64,000 bases of DNA from Streptomyces sp. NRRL S-646. Lineage in GTDB: Bacteria; Actinomycetota; Actinomycetes; Streptomycetales; Streptomycetaceae. The stretch is taken from the NCBI RefSeq assembly GCF_000720765.1, contig NZ_JODC01000017.1, forward strand, positions 62,001-126,000, in the 5' to 3' direction. The position numbers were made by a program, and so were the translations under genes. Numbering within the stretch: position 1 is the first letter of the stretch; each line of letters starts with the position of its first letter. The notes below the pieces were generated by a model that was not told the DNA's origin, searched no databases, and saw only the letters and a list, made by a program, of their open reading frames with translations. This document shows, one piece after another, positions 31,320-42,727 of this stretch.

Positions 31320-33263
31320 ATGTCCGCAGCACCCGCACCCTCTTCCCGACGCCCCACCGTCACCGAACGCGAGGCCCGCCAGGTGGCGGAGGCGGCCCGT
31401 GAACAGGACTGGCGCAAGCCGAGCTTCGCCAAGGAACTCTTCCTCGGCCGCTTCCGCCTCGACCTCATCCACCCGCACCCCACCCCGTCCACCGAGGAGG
31501 CGCAGCGCGGCGAGCAGTTCCTCACCAAGCTCCGCGACTTCTGCGAGACCAAGGTGGACGGCGCGCTGATCGAACGCGAGGCCCGGATCCCCGACGAGGT
31601 GATCAACGGCCTCAAGGAACTCGGCGCCTTCGGCATGAAGATCGACACCAAGTACGGCGGCCTCGGCCTCACCCAGGTGTACTACAACAAGGCACTCGCG
31701 CTGGCGGGCTCGGCCAGCCCGGCGATCGGCGTACTGCTGTCGGCGCACCAGTCGATCGGCGTACCCCAGCCGCTCAAGCTGTTCGGCACGCAGGAGCAGA
31801 AGGAGCAGTTCCTGCCCCGGTGCGCCCGCACCGACATCAGCGCCTTCCTGCTCACCGAGCCGGACGTGGGCTCCGACCCGGCCCGCCTCGCGACCAGCGC
31901 GGTGCCGGACGGGGACGACTACGTCCTCGACGGGGTGAAGCTGTGGACCACCAACGGCGTGGTCGCCGACCTGCTGGTCGTCATGGCCCGCGTGCCCAAG
32001 AGCGAGGGCCACAAGGGCGGCATCACCGCCTTCGTCGTGGAGACCAACTCGCCGGGCATCACCGTCGAGAACCGCAACGCCTTCATGGGCCTGCGGGGCA
32101 TCGAGAACGGCGTCACCCGCTTCCACCAGGTCCGCGTCCCGGCGGCCAACCGGATCGGCCCGGAGGGTGCGGGCCTGAAGATCGCACTCACCACCCTCAA
32201 CACCGGCCGGCTCTCGCTCCCCGCGTCCTGCGTGGCCGCCGGCAAGTGGTGTCTGAAGATCGCCCGCGAGTGGTCGGCGGCCCGCGAGCAGTGGGGCAAG
32301 CCGATCGCCCACCACGAGGCCGTCGGCTCGAAGATCTCCTTCATCGCGGCGACCACCTTCGCCCTGGAGGCCGTACTCGACCTGTCCTCGCAGATGGCGG
32401 ACGAGGACCGCAACGACATCCGCATCGAGGGCGCCCTGGCCAAGCTCTTCTCCTCGGAGATGGCCTGGCTCATCGCCGACGAACTCGTCCAGATCCGCGG
32501 CGGCCGCGGCTTCGAGACGGCCGCCTCCCTCGCCGCCCGCGGCGAGAAGGCTGTCCCGGCCGAACAGGTCCTGCGCGACCTGCGCATCAACCGCATCTTC
32601 GAGGGCTCCACCGAGATCATGCACCTGCTGATCGCGCGCGAGGCGGTCGATGCCCACCTGTCCGTCGCCGGCGACCTGATCGACCCCGAGAAGTCCCTCC
32701 AGGACAAGGCCAAGGCGGGCGCCAACGCGGGTGTCTTCTACGCCAAGTGGCTCCCGAAGCTGGTCGCGGGACCGGGTCAACTCCCCGTCTCCTACGGCCA
32801 GTTCAAGCACGGTGTGGACCTCTCCCCACACCTGCGCTACGTCGAACGGCACGCCCGCAAGCTGGCCCGCTCCACCTTCTACGCCATGTCCCGCTGGCAG
32901 GGAAAGATGGAGACCAAGCAGGGCTTCCTCGGCCGTATCGTCGACATCGGCGCCGAACTGTTCGCGATGAGCGCGGCCTGCGTACGGGCCGAACTCCTGC
33001 GCAGCCAGGGCGACCACGGCCGCGAGGCCTACCAGCTCGCCGACGTCTTCTGCCGCCAGTCCCGCATCCGCGTCGAGGAACTCTTCGGCCGCCTGTGGAA
33101 CAACACCGACGACATCGACCGCAAGCTGGTCAAGGGCATCATGTCGGGCACGTACGAGTGGCTGGAGGACGGCATCGTCGACCCGTCGGGCGAGGGGCCG
33201 TGGATCGCCGCGGCGGACCCCGGAGCCTCGGCGAAGGAGAACCTGCACCGCCCGATCCGCTGA
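31320..33263 (+). CDS. Acyl-CoA dehydrogenase, long form
   Basis: This 647-residue flavoenzyme has the acyl-CoA dehydrogenase core: LLTEPDVGSDPARLAT in the middle domain and RGGRGFETAASLAARGE, then the active-site region RIFEGSTEIMHLLIARE. The 200-residue C-terminal extension resembles the very-long-chain dehydrogenases and some FadE proteins. It catalyses alpha,beta-dehydrogenation of a fatty acyl-CoA. ATG 31320 is used with GAGGTGG upstream; GTG 31311 is in frame. It stands alone between the xyloglucan locus and dxr, and its promoter region overlaps the LacI-type operator and the 23-bp repeats. Confidence 0.9.
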   Translation: MSAAPAPSSRRPTVTEREARQVAEAAREQDWRKPSFAKELFLGRFRLDLIHPHPTPSTEEAQRGEQFLTKLRDFCETKVDGALIEREARIPDEVINGLKELGAFGMKIDTKYGGLGLTQVYYNKALALAGSASPAIGVLLSAHQSIGVPQPLKLFGTQEQKEQFLPRCARTDISAFLLTEPDVGSDPARLATSAVPDGDDYVLDGVKLWTTNGVVADLLVVMARVPKSEGHKGGITAFVVETNSPGITVENRNAFMGLRGIENGVTRFHQVRVPAANRIGPEGAGLKIALTTLNTGRLSLPASCVAAGKWCLKIAREWSAAREQWGKPIAHHEAVGSKISFIAATTFALEAVLDLSSQMADEDRNDIRIEGALAKLFSSEMAWLIADELVQIRGGRGFETAASLAARGEKAVPAEQVLRDLRINRIFEGSTEIMHLLIAREAVDAHLSVAGDLIDPEKSLQDKAKAGANAGVFYAKWLPKLVAGPGQLPVSYGQFKHGVDLSPHLRYVERHARKLARSTFYAMSRWQGKMETKQGFLGRIVDIGAELFAMSAACVRAELLRSQGDHGREAYQLADVFCRQSRIRVEELFGRLWNNTDDIDRKLVKGIMSGTYEWLEDGIVDPSGEGPWIAAADPGASAKENLHRPIR

Positions 33264-33281
33264 CCGCGCCCAGCCCCGGAA

Positions 33282-33332
33282 GGGATCCCCCCGAGGTGTG
33301 ATCTTCACGCCGCTTTCACAAGGGGGGATCCC
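33282..33332. terminator. Inverted repeat before dxr
   Basis: GGGATCCCCCC (33282-33292) and GGGGGGATCCC (33322-33332) form a perfect 11-bp stem with a 29-base loop, 18 bases after the acyl-CoA dehydrogenase stop. It looks like a terminator, although the long loop also allows a regulatory site. Confidence 0.5.
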
Positions 33333-33417
33333 CCTTCAACCTCCGCAGAGCGCGACAAGGCACCCACCCGAGCGACGCACTGTCCTCCCGGCGCTCCGGC
33401 TCGGCAACAATGGAGCA

Positions 33418-34683
33418 ATGAGCGACAGTCCAGCCCCTCTCGCAGACCCTCATCTCGTCTACGACCCCGTGGCGGGAACCGGCCCGAAGGACGTGGTGAT
33501 CCTCGGCTCCACCGGGTCGATCGGCACCCAGGCCATCGATCTCGTGCTGCGCAACCCCGACCGCTTCCGGGTCACGGGACTCTCCGCCAACGGCGGCCGG
33601 ATCGCCCTCCTTGCCGAGCAGGCGTACCAGCTGCGGGTACGGACCGTCGCGGTCGCCCGCGAGGACGCCGTACCGGCACTGCGCGAGGCGCTCACCGCGC
33701 AGTACGGCGCGGGGGAGCCGCTCCCGGAGATCCTCGCCGGGCCCGAGGCGGCCACCCAGCTCGCCGCCTCCGACTGCCACACCGTGCTGAACGGCATCAC
33801 CGGCTCCATCGGCCTCGCCCCGACCCTCGCCGCCCTGGAGGCGGGCCGCACCCTCGCGCTCGCCAACAAGGAGTCGCTCATCGTCGGCGGCCCGCTGGTC
33901 AAGGCGCTCGCCAAGCCCGGGCAGATCATTCCGGTCGACTCCGAGCACGCGGCCCTGTTCCAGGCGCTGGCGGCCGGTACCCGGGCCGACGTACGCAAAC
34001 TCGTCGTCACCGCGTCCGGCGGTCCCTTCCGCGGCCGTACCAAGGCCGAGCTGGCGAACGTCACCGTCCAGGACGCCCTCGCCCACCCCACCTGGGCCAT
34101 GGGCCCGGTGATCACGATCAACTCGGCGACCCTCGTCAACAAGGGCCTCGAGGTGATCGAGGCACACTTGCTGTACGACATTCCCTTCGACCGCATTGAG
34201 GTCGTCGTGCATCCCCAGTCGTATGTCCACTCGATGATTGAGTTCACGGACGGATCGACGATCGCCCAGGCGACGCCCCCCGACATGCGCGGGCCCATCG
34301 CCATCGGCCTCGGCTGGCCCGAGCGCGTCCCCGACGCGGCACCGGCCTTCGACTGGAGCACCGCGTCTACGTGGGAGTTCTTCCCGCTCGACAACGACGC
34401 GTTCCCGTCGGTGAACCTCGCCCGGCACGTGGGTGAGCTCGCGGGCACCGCCCCGGCGGTGTTCAATGCGGCCAACGAGGAGTGCGTGGAGGCGTTCCGC
34501 AGTGGCGCGCTGCCGTTCAACGGCATCATGGAGACCGTGACCAGGGTCGTCGAGGAGCACGGCACCCCGCACACGGGAACTTCACTCACCGTGCCGGACG
34601 TCCTCGAAGCGGAGACCTGGGCCCGGGCCCGGGCCCGGGAACTGACGGCGCAGACGACTTCTGCCGCGGAGGCGCGTGCATGA
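33418..34683 (+). CDS. dxr: 1-deoxy-D-xylulose 5-phosphate reductoisomerase
   Basis: The 421-residue enzyme makes 2-C-methyl-D-erythritol 4-phosphate, the first committed step of the MEP isoprenoid pathway. The NADPH loop GSTGSIG is at residues 30-36; [19 protein letters not shown] and TASGGPFRG mark the catalytic domain and metal site, and [12 protein letters not shown] follows. ATG 33418 follows GGAG closely; the frame extends upstream, but those codons cover the hairpin before the gene. It overlaps the metalloprotease gene by ATGA, the usual arrangement in Streptomyces. Confidence 0.97.
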   Translation: MSDSPAPLADPHLVYDPVAGTGPKDVVILGSTGSIGTQAIDLVLRNPDRFRVTGLSANGGRIALLAEQAYQLRVRTVAVAREDAVPALREALTAQYGAGEPLPEILAGPEAATQLAASDCHTVLNGITGSIGLAPTLAALEAGRTLALANKESLIVGGPLVKALAKPGQIIPVDSEHAALFQALAAGTRADVRKLVVTASGGPFRGRTKAELANVTVQDALAHPTWAMGPVITINSATLVNKGLEVIEAHLLYDIPFDRIEVVVHPQSYVHSMIEFTDGSTIAQATPPDMRGPIAIGLGWPERVPDAAPAFDWSTASTWEFFPLDNDAFPSVNLARHVGELAGTAPAVFNAANEECVEAFRSGALPFNGIMETVTRVVEEHGTPHTGTSLTVPDVLEAETWARARARELTAQTTSAAEARA

Positions 34684-35984
34684 CATCCCTGATGATGATC
34701 CTCGGCATAGTGATCTTCGTGGTCGGTCTGCTGATCTCGATCGCGTGGCACGAGCTGGGGCATCTGTCCACCGCCAAGCTCTTCGGCATCCGCGTGCCGC
34801 AGTACATGGTGGGCTTCGGCCCGACCCTCTGGTCGCGGAAGAAGGGCGAGACGGAGTACGGCTTCAAGGCCGTCCCGCTCGGCGGCTACATCCGCATGAT
34901 CGGCATGTTCCCGCCGGGCGACGACGGCCGGATCACCGCGCGCTCCACCTCGCCCTGGCGCGGCATGATCGAGGACGCCCGCTCGGCGGCCTTCGAGGAA
35001 CTCCGCCCCGGGGACGAGAACCGCCTCTTCTACACCCGCGCCCCCTGGAAGCGGGTCATCGTGATGTTCGCGGGCCCCTTCATGAACCTGATCCTGGCCG
35101 TGGCGCTCTTTCTCACGGTCCTGATGGGCTTCGGCATCAGCCAGCAGACCACCAGCGTCAGCTCCGTCTCTCAGTGCGTCATCGCCCAGAGCGAGAACCG
35201 CGACAAGTGCAAGAAGTCCGACGCCGCCTCCCCGGCCGCCGCGGCGGGCCTCAAGGCCGGCGACAAGATCGTGTCCTTCAACGGGGTGCGGACGGACGAC
35301 TGGAACAAGCTCTCCGACCTCATCCGCGCCACCCCCGGCAAGGACGTGGCGATCGTCGTCGACCGCAAGGGCCAGGAGACGACCCTGCACGCGAAGATCG
35401 CCACCAACCAGGTTGCGAAGAAGGACTCCACCGGCCGCGTCATCCCGGGCAAGTACGTCACCGCCGGATTCCTCGGCTTCAGCGCGGCCAACGGCATCGT
35501 CCGCCAGGACTTCGGCGAGTCCGTCTCCTGGATGGGCGACCGGCTCGGCGAGGCCGTCGACTCCATCGCGAGCCTGCCCGGCAAGATCCCCGCCCTGTGG
35601 GACGCGGCCTTCGACGGCGCACCCCGCCAGCCCGACTCCCCGATGGGCGTGGTCGGCGCGGCCCGCGTCGGCGGCGAGATCTTCACCCTCGACATCCCGC
35701 CGACCCAGCAGCTGGCCACGGCCCTGATGCTGATCGCCGGCTTCAACCTCTCCCTGTTCCTCTTCAACATGCTCCCGCTGCTCCCGCTCGACGGCGGGCA
35801 CATCGCGGGCGCCCTGTGGGAGGCCCTGCGCCGCAACCTGGCGAGGGTGCTGCGCAGGCCGGACCCGGGCCCGTTCGACGTGGCGAAGCTGATGCCGGTG
35901 GCGTACGTGGTGGCGGGCGTCTTCGTCTGCTTCACGCTGCTGGTGCTGATCGCGGACGTGGTCAACCCCGTGAAAATCACCTAG
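34680..35984 (+). CDS. rseP: Site-2 intramembrane metalloprotease (RseP/Rip1-type)
   Basis: The 434-residue membrane protein carries the zinc motif HELGH at residues 24-28 in the first helix, a PDZ domain in the middle ([16 protein letters not shown]), and the third metal ligand in [11 protein letters not shown] in the last helices. Site-2 proteases cut membrane-anchored regulators such as anti-sigma factors. The start ATG overlaps the dxr stop by four bases, so expression is coupled to isoprenoid synthesis. The position between dxr and ispG is conserved in actinobacteria. The substrate here is not known. Confidence 0.95.
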   Translation: MTSLMMILGIVIFVVGLLISIAWHELGHLSTAKLFGIRVPQYMVGFGPTLWSRKKGETEYGFKAVPLGGYIRMIGMFPPGDDGRITARSTSPWRGMIEDARSAAFEELRPGDENRLFYTRAPWKRVIVMFAGPFMNLILAVALFLTVLMGFGISQQTTSVSSVSQCVIAQSENRDKCKKSDAASPAAAAGLKAGDKIVSFNGVRTDDWNKLSDLIRATPGKDVAIVVDRKGQETTLHAKIATNQVAKKDSTGRVIPGKYVTAGFLGFSAANGIVRQDFGESVSWMGDRLGEAVDSIASLPGKIPALWDAAFDGAPRQPDSPMGVVGAARVGGEIFTLDIPPTQQLATALMLIAGFNLSLFLFNMLPLLPLDGGHIAGALWEALRRNLARVLRRPDPGPFDVAKLMPVAYVVAGVFVCFTLLVLIADVVNPVKIT

Positions 35985-36013
35985 TGACAATCAACTAGTC
36001 ACGCGGAGTCTGT

Positions 36014-36044
36014 GGCGGCCTGGCACGCTTTGTGTCAGGCCGCC
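36014..36044 (+). terminator. Terminator hairpin after the site-2 protease gene
   Basis: GGCGGCCTGGCAC and GTGTCAGGCCGCC form a 13-bp stem with one G-U pair and a 5-base loop, 30 bases after the stop codon. No T-run follows, as is common in high-GC genomes. Confidence 0.75.
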
Positions 36045-36198
36045 TTCCCATGAGTGGGTTTACGGCCGAGGGGGTCCCCCCGCCGAGTGTGTTCGAGGCG
36101 GGGGTGTGCCCGGGCCTGCGCCGGTGCCGTAATCTCGAAGCCTGGAGCCCGCTGATCCGGGACCGGACCTTGATCCACGACTTGGGGTTGCACAGCAG

Positions 36199-37356
<1,158 letters not shown>

Positions 37357-37387
37357 GGGAGCCTTTTCAAGCGCCGGTCGCGGCATT

Positions 37388-37470
37388 TCAGCCCGTCCGG
37401 CGTTTGAGGACGAGGCCGTTCAGGCCGAAAGCGGGGGCCTGGGGGCGGCAGCCCCCCGGACGGCACGGCA
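37388..37470 (+). repeat. Interspersed repeat family A, copy 3
   Basis: The copy runs CAGCCCGTCCGGCGTTTGAG to CGGCAGCCCCCCGGACGG and contains GGCCGTTCAGGCCGAAAGCG. It follows ispG by about 30 bases. It matches the copy inside the gene at 55231 closely, in the same orientation. Confidence 0.85.
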
Positions 37471-37566
37471 CCCACCGCCCACCAGACAACGAGACGGGGG
37501 CGGCACCGCCCAGCTTCCGCAGGTACAGTGCGGAGATCAGCAGAACCTCAGGGTGAGGCCCCGCAC

Positions 37567-38415
37567 GTGTTGACGCAGACCACCTCACGGGTGCTCGAAC
37601 CGAGCGACCTGGACGCCGCGCTCGCCGTCCTCGACCGCGAGCCGGTCGCGAACGCCTTCGTGACGTCACGGGTGCAGGTCGCGGGCCTCGACCCGTGGCG
37701 GCTCGGCGGCGAGATGTGGGGCTTCTACGAGGAGGGCATGCTGACCTCCCTCTGCTACGCGGGCGCCAACCTCGTCCCGATCTGCGCAGGCCCGCGCGCC
37801 GTACGCGCCTTCGCCGACCGCGCCCGCAGGGCCGGCCGCCGCTGCTCGTCCATAGTCGGCCCCGTCGAGGCCGCCACCCTGCTCTGGCGTCTGCTCGAAC
37901 CCAGCTGGGGCCCCGCCCGCGAGGTCCGCGCCCACCAGCCGCTCATGGTCACCGACCGCATGCCCGAGGGCATCGCCCCGGATCCCTACGTCCGTCGTAT
38001 CCGCAAGGACGAGATGGAGACGATCATGCCGGCGTGCGTGGCCATGTTCACCGAGGAGGTCGGCGTCTCGCCGCTCGTCGGTGACGGCGGGCTGCTGTAC
38101 CAGGCCCGGGTCGCCGAACTCGTCGGCTCCGGCCGCTCGTTCGCCCGCCTCGACGAACACGGCAAGGTCGTCTTCAAGGCGGAGATCGGCGCGGCCACCC
38201 CCCAGGCCTGCCAGATCCAGGGCGTGTGGGTCGCCCCGGAGTACCGCGGAAGGGGGATCGCCGCACCGGGCATGGCCGCGGTCCTGCGCTACGCGCTGGC
38301 GGACGTGGCCCCGATCGTCAGCCTCTACGTCAACGACTTCAACACCCCGGCGCGACGGGCGTACCGGAGGGTGGGGTTCCAGGAGGTCGGCGCGTTCATG
38401 AGCGTTCTGTTCTAG
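37567..38415 (+). CDS. GNAT acetyltransferase with DUF4081-type N-terminus
   Basis: This 282-residue protein combines an N-terminal region typical of DUF4081 (LAVLDREPVANAFVTSRV, with GEMWGFYE) with a C-terminal GNAT domain whose acetyl-CoA loop is VAPEYRGRGIAAPGM. GNAT enzymes move an acetyl group to an amine; the acceptor cannot be told from sequence. GTG 37567 has GGTGAGG about 8 bases upstream; TTG 37570 is the next option. The gene lies between ispG and proS, a position where Streptomyces commonly carries GNAT genes, and is followed by a second GNAT gene. Confidence 0.88.
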   Translation: MLTQTTSRVLEPSDLDAALAVLDREPVANAFVTSRVQVAGLDPWRLGGEMWGFYEEGMLTSLCYAGANLVPICAGPRAVRAFADRARRAGRRCSSIVGPVEAATLLWRLLEPSWGPAREVRAHQPLMVTDRMPEGIAPDPYVRRIRKDEMETIMPACVAMFTEEVGVSPLVGDGGLLYQARVAELVGSGRSFARLDEHGKVVFKAEIGAATPQACQIQGVWVAPEYRGRGIAAPGMAAVLRYALADVAPIVSLYVNDFNTPARRAYRRVGFQEVGAFMSVLF

Positions 38416-38465
38416 CCGCACTTCCGGCCGGACTTCCAGCCGCAGTTCACAGCGCAGTTCTGAGC

Positions 38466-38475
38466 CTCGTACGAG
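38466..38475. promoter_or_regulatory. CTCGTACGAG palindrome before the second GNAT gene
   Basis: The perfect palindrome CTCGTACGAG lies 19 bases before the next start codon. The same ten bases occur twice in the 23-bp tandem repeats at 31122-31190, which suggests a shared but unknown DNA-binding protein. Confidence 0.35.
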
Positions 38476-38493
38476 ACCTGTAGTCTCCCCGGC

Positions 38494-39060
38494 ATGCTGC
38501 GCTTTCCCGGTCACGGACACCGCCATCCCGAAGACGTCGTGATCGGCCCCCTCGACCTGTCCGCCCGGGTCGACGAGGCGCTCGCCGTGCAGGCCGTGGC
38601 CTTCGGACTCGGTGCCGACGAGGTCGCCGTACGGCGGCAGATCGTCCTGCGGCACATGACGTACCCGGGAGCCCGCGCACTCGGCGCCACCGTCGAAGGC
38701 CGCCTCGTCGGCTTCGTCTACGGCATGCCGAACGACCGCACCCACTGGTGGTCCACCGTCGTCGAGCCGTATCTGCGCGCGCAGGGGCACGACGGCTGGC
38801 TCGACGACTCCTTCGTGATCACCGAGCTGCATGTCCACCCGCACCACCAGAACCGCGGCATCGGCCGCTCCCTGATCACGACCATCACCGACGGTGCCGC
38901 CGAGCCCCGCTCGATCCTGTCCGCGATCGACACCGACAGCCCGGCCCGCGGCCTCTACCACTCCCTCGGCTACCAGGACCTGGCCCGCCAGGTCCTCTTC
39001 CCGAGCGCCCCGAAGCCGTACGCCGTGATGGGCGCCCCCCTGCCCCTGCGGCGCCGTTAA
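38494..39060 (+). CDS. GNAT-family N-acetyltransferase
   Basis: The 188-residue protein is a single GNAT domain. The central strand and acetyl-CoA loop read [20 protein letters not shown], and [12 protein letters not shown] is the usual C-terminal motif. The substrate is unknown. The start ATG gives the conserved opening MLRFPGHG. It follows the DUF4081-type GNAT gene by 78 bases and precedes proS; its upstream gap contains a CTCGTACGAG palindrome. Confidence 0.88.
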   Translation: MLRFPGHGHRHPEDVVIGPLDLSARVDEALAVQAVAFGLGADEVAVRRQIVLRHMTYPGARALGATVEGRLVGFVYGMPNDRTHWWSTVVEPYLRAQGHDGWLDDSFVITELHVHPHHQNRGIGRSLITTITDGAAEPRSILSAIDTDSPARGLYHSLGYQDLARQVLFPSAPKPYAVMGAPLPLRRR

Positions 39061-39133
39061 CGGATTTCCACCGGAACCGGCCCCCCGGCTAACCTCCTTG
39101 CCATCACCCTTACGCAGCAGGAGTACGAGAACC

Positions 39134-40837
39134 ATGGCGAACGCACCGGTCCAACGCATGTCCCAGTTGATGGCGAAGACGCTGCGTGACGACCCGGCGG
39201 ACGCCGAGGTCCTCAGCCACAAGCTGCTCGTCCGCGCCGGCTATGTGCGCCGCACGGCGGCCGGTATCTGGTCGTGGCTGCCCCTCGGCAAGAAGGTCCT
39301 CGCCAACGTGGAGCGGATCGTCCGTGAGGAGATGGACGCGATCGGCGCCCAGGAGGTGCTGCTCCCCGCCCTGCTGCCGCGGGAGCCGTACGACGCCACG
39401 GGCCGCTGGGACGAGTACGGCGCCGAGCTGTTCCGCCTCCAGGACCGCAAGGGCGGCGACTACCTCCTCGGCCCGACCCACGAGGAGATCTTCACCCTGC
39501 TGGTGAAGGACCAGGCGTCCTCCTACAAGGACCTGCCGGTGATCCTCTACCAGATCCAGCACAAGTACCGTGACGAGGCCCGCCCCCGGGCCGGCATCCT
39601 GCGCGGCCGCGAGTTCCTGATGAAGGACTCGTACTCCTTCGACACCGAGGACGAGGGCCTCGCCCAGTCCTACGCCCTGCACCGCCAGGCCTACCAGCGC
39701 GTCTTCGAGCGCCTCGGCCTCGACTACCGCATCTGCGCCGCGACCGCGGGCGCGATGGGCGGCTCCAAGTCGGAGGAGTTCCTCGCCCCGGCCGAGGCCG
39801 GCGAGGACACCTTCGCGGACTGCCCGAACTGCGATTTCGCGGCCAACACCGAGGCGATCACCTACGAGCTCAAGGCCGTGGACGCCGAGGGCGTGGCCGC
39901 GATCGAGGAGATCCCGACTCCGGACACCCCGACGATCGAGACCCTCGCCGCCTTCCTGGAGGTCCCGGCCTCCGCCACCCTGAAGAACCTCCTCGTGAAG
40001 GTCGACGGCGAGATCGTCGCCGTCGGTGTCCCCGGTGACCGCGAGGTCGACATGGACAAGGTCGAGGCGCACTTCGCGCCGGGGACCGTCGAGATGGTCA
40101 CCGAGGCGGACTTCGCCGGCCGCCCCGACCTGGTCCGCGGTTACGTCGGCCCGCAGGGCCTGGGCGAGAAGGTCAAGTTCATCGCCGACCCGCGCGTGGC
40201 CCCCGGCACCGCCTGGATCACCGGCGCCAACAAGGCGGGCACGCACGCCAGGAACGTCGTGGCGGGCCGTGACTTCGAGGTCGACCAGTACGTCGACGTC
40301 GTGGTCGTCCAGGAGGGCGACCCGTGCCCCAAGTGCGGCACCGGCCTCAAGCTGGACCGCGCCATCGAGATCGGCCACATCTTCCAGCTCGGCCGCAAGT
40401 ACGCGGACGCGCTGAAGCTCGACGTCCTCGGCCAGAACGGCAAGCCGGTCCGCGTCACCATGGGCTCCTACGGCATCGGCGTCTCCCGCGCGGTCGCGGC
40501 CCTCGCCGAGCAGACCGCCGACGAGCAGGGCCTGTGCTGGCCCGCCGAGGTCGCCCCGGCCGATGTGCACGTCGTCGCCGCGGGGAAGGCCCTGCAGATC
40601 GAACTGGCCCTCGAGGTCTCCGAGAAGCTGCGGGCGGCCGGTCTGCGCGTCCTGGTCGACGACCGGGCCGGCGTCTCCCCGGGCGTCAAGTTCACGGACG
40701 CCGAACTCATCGGCGTACCGAAGATCCTGGTCGCCGGCCGCCGCTCCGGCGAGGGCGTCGTGGAGCTCAAGGACCGGAAGACCGGCGAGCGCGAGGAGCT
40801 GACGGTGGACGAGGCGATCGCCCGCCTGACCGCTTGA
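39134..40837 (+). CDS. proS: Prolyl-tRNA synthetase, bacterial type
   Basis: The 567-residue class II synthetase charges tRNA-Pro. The N-terminal catalytic part ([41 protein letters not shown] [17 protein letters not shown]) is split by the YbaK-like editing insertion that removes misacylated alanine (about residues 225-390). The anticodon-binding domain closes the protein. Length and order match bacterial-type ProS with the editing domain. I use ATG 39134, which has ACGAGAACC upstream and gives the expected [11 protein letters not shown] start; an in-frame codon at 39098 precedes it. Confidence 0.97.
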   Translation: MANAPVQRMSQLMAKTLRDDPADAEVLSHKLLVRAGYVRRTAAGIWSWLPLGKKVLANVERIVREEMDAIGAQEVLLPALLPREPYDATGRWDEYGAELFRLQDRKGGDYLLGPTHEEIFTLLVKDQASSYKDLPVILYQIQHKYRDEARPRAGILRGREFLMKDSYSFDTEDEGLAQSYALHRQAYQRVFERLGLDYRICAATAGAMGGSKSEEFLAPAEAGEDTFADCPNCDFAANTEAITYELKAVDAEGVAAIEEIPTPDTPTIETLAAFLEVPASATLKNLLVKVDGEIVAVGVPGDREVDMDKVEAHFAPGTVEMVTEADFAGRPDLVRGYVGPQGLGEKVKFIADPRVAPGTAWITGANKAGTHARNVVAGRDFEVDQYVDVVVVQEGDPCPKCGTGLKLDRAIEIGHIFQLGRKYADALKLDVLGQNGKPVRVTMGSYGIGVSRAVAALAEQTADEQGLCWPAEVAPADVHVVAAGKALQIELALEVSEKLRAAGLRVLVDDRAGVSPGVKFTDAELIGVPKILVAGRRSGEGVVELKDRKTGEREELTVDEAIARLTA

Positions 40838-40947
40838 GAAGCTCCTGAGGAACGTCTTTGGGCTCCTAAGGGTGGCTCACGGACTTCTCCCAGGCCGTTC
40901 CCCGACCGTAGTGCGTGACAGAGCGTCACTATGGGAGGGGAACGGTC

Positions 40948-41121
40948 ATGACAAGCAGGGAACGAGGTGCCGCCGCGCTCGTCCCTGAGAACCGTCGCCG
41001 CATCTGGCCTCACCGGGCGCGGGGGAGCGGCGTTCCCCGTGCACCGCATGCTCGCGGCGGTCGCCGAGGCGAGTGGGGCCACCCGCCGCCTGCCCGGCCC
41101 CGGCCCTCGAACCGACGGTGA
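40948..41121 (+). pseudogene. Remnant of a NuoF-like (NADH dehydrogenase F) gene
   Basis: ATG 40948 follows a strong GGGAGGGG, but its 57 codons give only an Arg/Pro-rich peptide. In the next frame, from 40985, the peptide VAASGLTGRGGAAFPVHRML with AAVAEASG is recognisable as the start of the FMN/NADH domain of NuoF-like proteins, and it then loses similarity. This suggests a frameshifted and truncated gene whose translation signals survive. The 484-base gap after proS otherwise contains a family B repeat and the leader of the M20 gene. Confidence 0.45.
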
Positions 41122-41133
41122 GTTGATGCCGTT

Positions 41134-41190
41134 GACGGGCGCGGGGCTGTATCGATCAGCGGCTCCGCCGCGTGGGCGCGATCAACCCCC
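41134..41190 (+). repeat. Interspersed repeat family B, copy 3
   Basis: The copy contains GGGCGCGGGGCTGTATCGAT and GCGGCTCCGCCGCGTGGGCG. It follows the NuoF-like remnant and may mark the point where the original gene was lost. Confidence 0.8.
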
Positions 41191-41321
41191 ACAAACCCCC
41201 GCCTCGAAAACAACCTGAGCGGCGTTTCCGCCATTTCCGCGCGACGCTCCGTCGCCCTCTCATCTTTTCCGGCCACGTGGGCAGTACATGCAACAGGTGG
41301 TGCACTGGTGAGGGGAGAGAG

Positions 41322-42548
41322 ATGAGTCTGCGAGACGATGCGCGTGAGCTCCAGGGTGAACTGGCCGTCCTGCGCCGGGCGTTGCACCGGGAGCCGGAGA
41401 TAGGGCTGCACCTGCCGCGCACACAGGAGAAGGTGCTGGCCGCGCTCGACGGACTGCCGCTGGAGATCAGCACCGGCAGTTCGCTGTCCTCCGTCACGGC
41501 CGTTCTGCGCGGCGCCGGTGCGCCCGACGGCCCGGTCGTACTGCTGCGCGGCGACATGGACGCCCTGCCCGTCACGGAGCGCACCGGCGCGGAGTTCGCC
41601 TCCCGGATCGCCGGCGCCATGCACGCCTGCGGTCACGACCTGCACACGGCCGGTCTGGTCGGCGCCGCCCGGCTGCTCGCGGACCGGCGCGAGAGCCTCG
41701 CCGGGGACGTGGTGTTCATGTTCCAGCCGGGGGAGGAGGGCTGGGACGGCGCCGGGCACATGGTCGAGGAGGGTGTGCTGGAGGCGGCGGGACGCCCGGT
41801 CGACGCCGCCTACGGACTGCACGTCAGCTCGTCCTCGTACCCCACCGGCGTCTTCGCCTCCCGCCCCGGCCCGCTGATGGCGGCCTCGGCGGGCCTGCAT
41901 GTGCGGGTGGTCGGGGCGGGCGGCCACGGCTCCCGTCCGCACGACTCCCTCGACCCGATCCAGGCGGCCTGCGAGATGGTCACCGCGCTGCAGACGATGG
42001 TGACCCGGCGCTTCGACGTGTTCGACCCGGTCGTGGTCACCGTCGGCACGTTCCACGCCGGGACCCGGCGCAACATCATCCCCGACGACGCGGCCTTCGA
42101 GGCGACCGTCCGCACCTTCTCGCCGGCCGCCGCCGAACGCATCGCAGAGGTCTCCGTACGCCTCTGCCAGGACATCGCCACCGCCCACGGCCTCACCGCC
42201 GAGGTCGACTTCGTCCCCGAATACCCCGTCACCGTCAACCACAGCGGCGAGCACGACTTCCTCGCCGACACCGTCCGCGAGGCCTTCGGGACGGAGCGCT
42301 TCGAACTGCTCACCGACCCGATCACCGGCTCGGAGGACTTCTCCCGGGTCCTGGACCGGGTGCCGGGCGCGTTCGTCTTCCTGGGCGCCGACGCCACCGG
42401 AGACCCGGAGACCGCCCCCACCAACCACTCCCCGCTCGCCGCCTTCGACGACGCGGTGCTGTCCGACGGAGCCGCCCTGCTCGCCGAACTCGCCGTCCGC
42501 CGACTGGACCGTCTCGCCGAGGAGGCACAGTGCGCCCGTACCACCTGA
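41322..42548 (+). CDS. M20-family amidohydrolase/peptidase
   Basis: The 408-residue enzyme belongs to the M20D hippurate hydrolase/N-acyl amino acid hydrolase group: ALHREPEIGLHLPRT, the metal sites GDMDALP, ACGHDLHTA and PGEEGWDGA, the dimer-domain block GGHGSRPHDSLDP and the late metal ligand near NHSPLAAFDD. It cleaves an amide bond of a small N-acyl compound. AGGGGAGAGAG precedes ATG 41322, a strong site. Its 3' end overlaps the DUF3311 gene, which in turn overlaps a symporter gene, so import and hydrolysis of the same substrate are likely linked. Confidence 0.9.
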   Translation: MSLRDDARELQGELAVLRRALHREPEIGLHLPRTQEKVLAALDGLPLEISTGSSLSSVTAVLRGAGAPDGPVVLLRGDMDALPVTERTGAEFASRIAGAMHACGHDLHTAGLVGAARLLADRRESLAGDVVFMFQPGEEGWDGAGHMVEEGVLEAAGRPVDAAYGLHVSSSSYPTGVFASRPGPLMAASAGLHVRVVGAGGHGSRPHDSLDPIQAACEMVTALQTMVTRRFDVFDPVVVTVGTFHAGTRRNIIPDDAAFEATVRTFSPAAAERIAEVSVRLCQDIATAHGLTAEVDFVPEYPVTVNHSGEHDFLADTVREAFGTERFELLTDPITGSEDFSRVLDRVPGAFVFLGADATGDPETAPTNHSPLAAFDDAVLSDGAALLAELAVRRLDRLAEEAQCARTT

Positions 42549-42727
42549 TCCCCGCCGTGCCCGCGCTGGGCCTGCTCCTCATGCCGTTCCTGCCGTTCGT
42601 CAACACCGACGGCCTGTGGTTCGGGCTGCCCCGGATGCTCGTGTGGGGCGCGGCCTGGTGCGTGATGTGCACACCCGCGCTGCTGCTCACGGAGCGCCTC
42701 ATGAACCGTGAGGAGGCCGACAAGTGA
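42530..42727 (+). CDS. DUF3311 small membrane protein
   Basis: This 65-residue protein has two hydrophobic segments (about 7-25 and 36-55) separated by a short loop with NTDGLWFGLPRMLVWGAAW. This is the DUF3311 pattern, and such proteins are typically encoded just before a sodium:solute symporter and are assumed to be its small partner. The GTG start lies within the M20 gene (19-base overlap) and its stop overlaps the symporter start as GTGA. The function is not established. Confidence 0.88.
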   Translation: MRPYHLIPAVPALGLLLMPFLPFVNTDGLWFGLPRMLVWGAAWCVMCTPALLLTERLMNREEADK

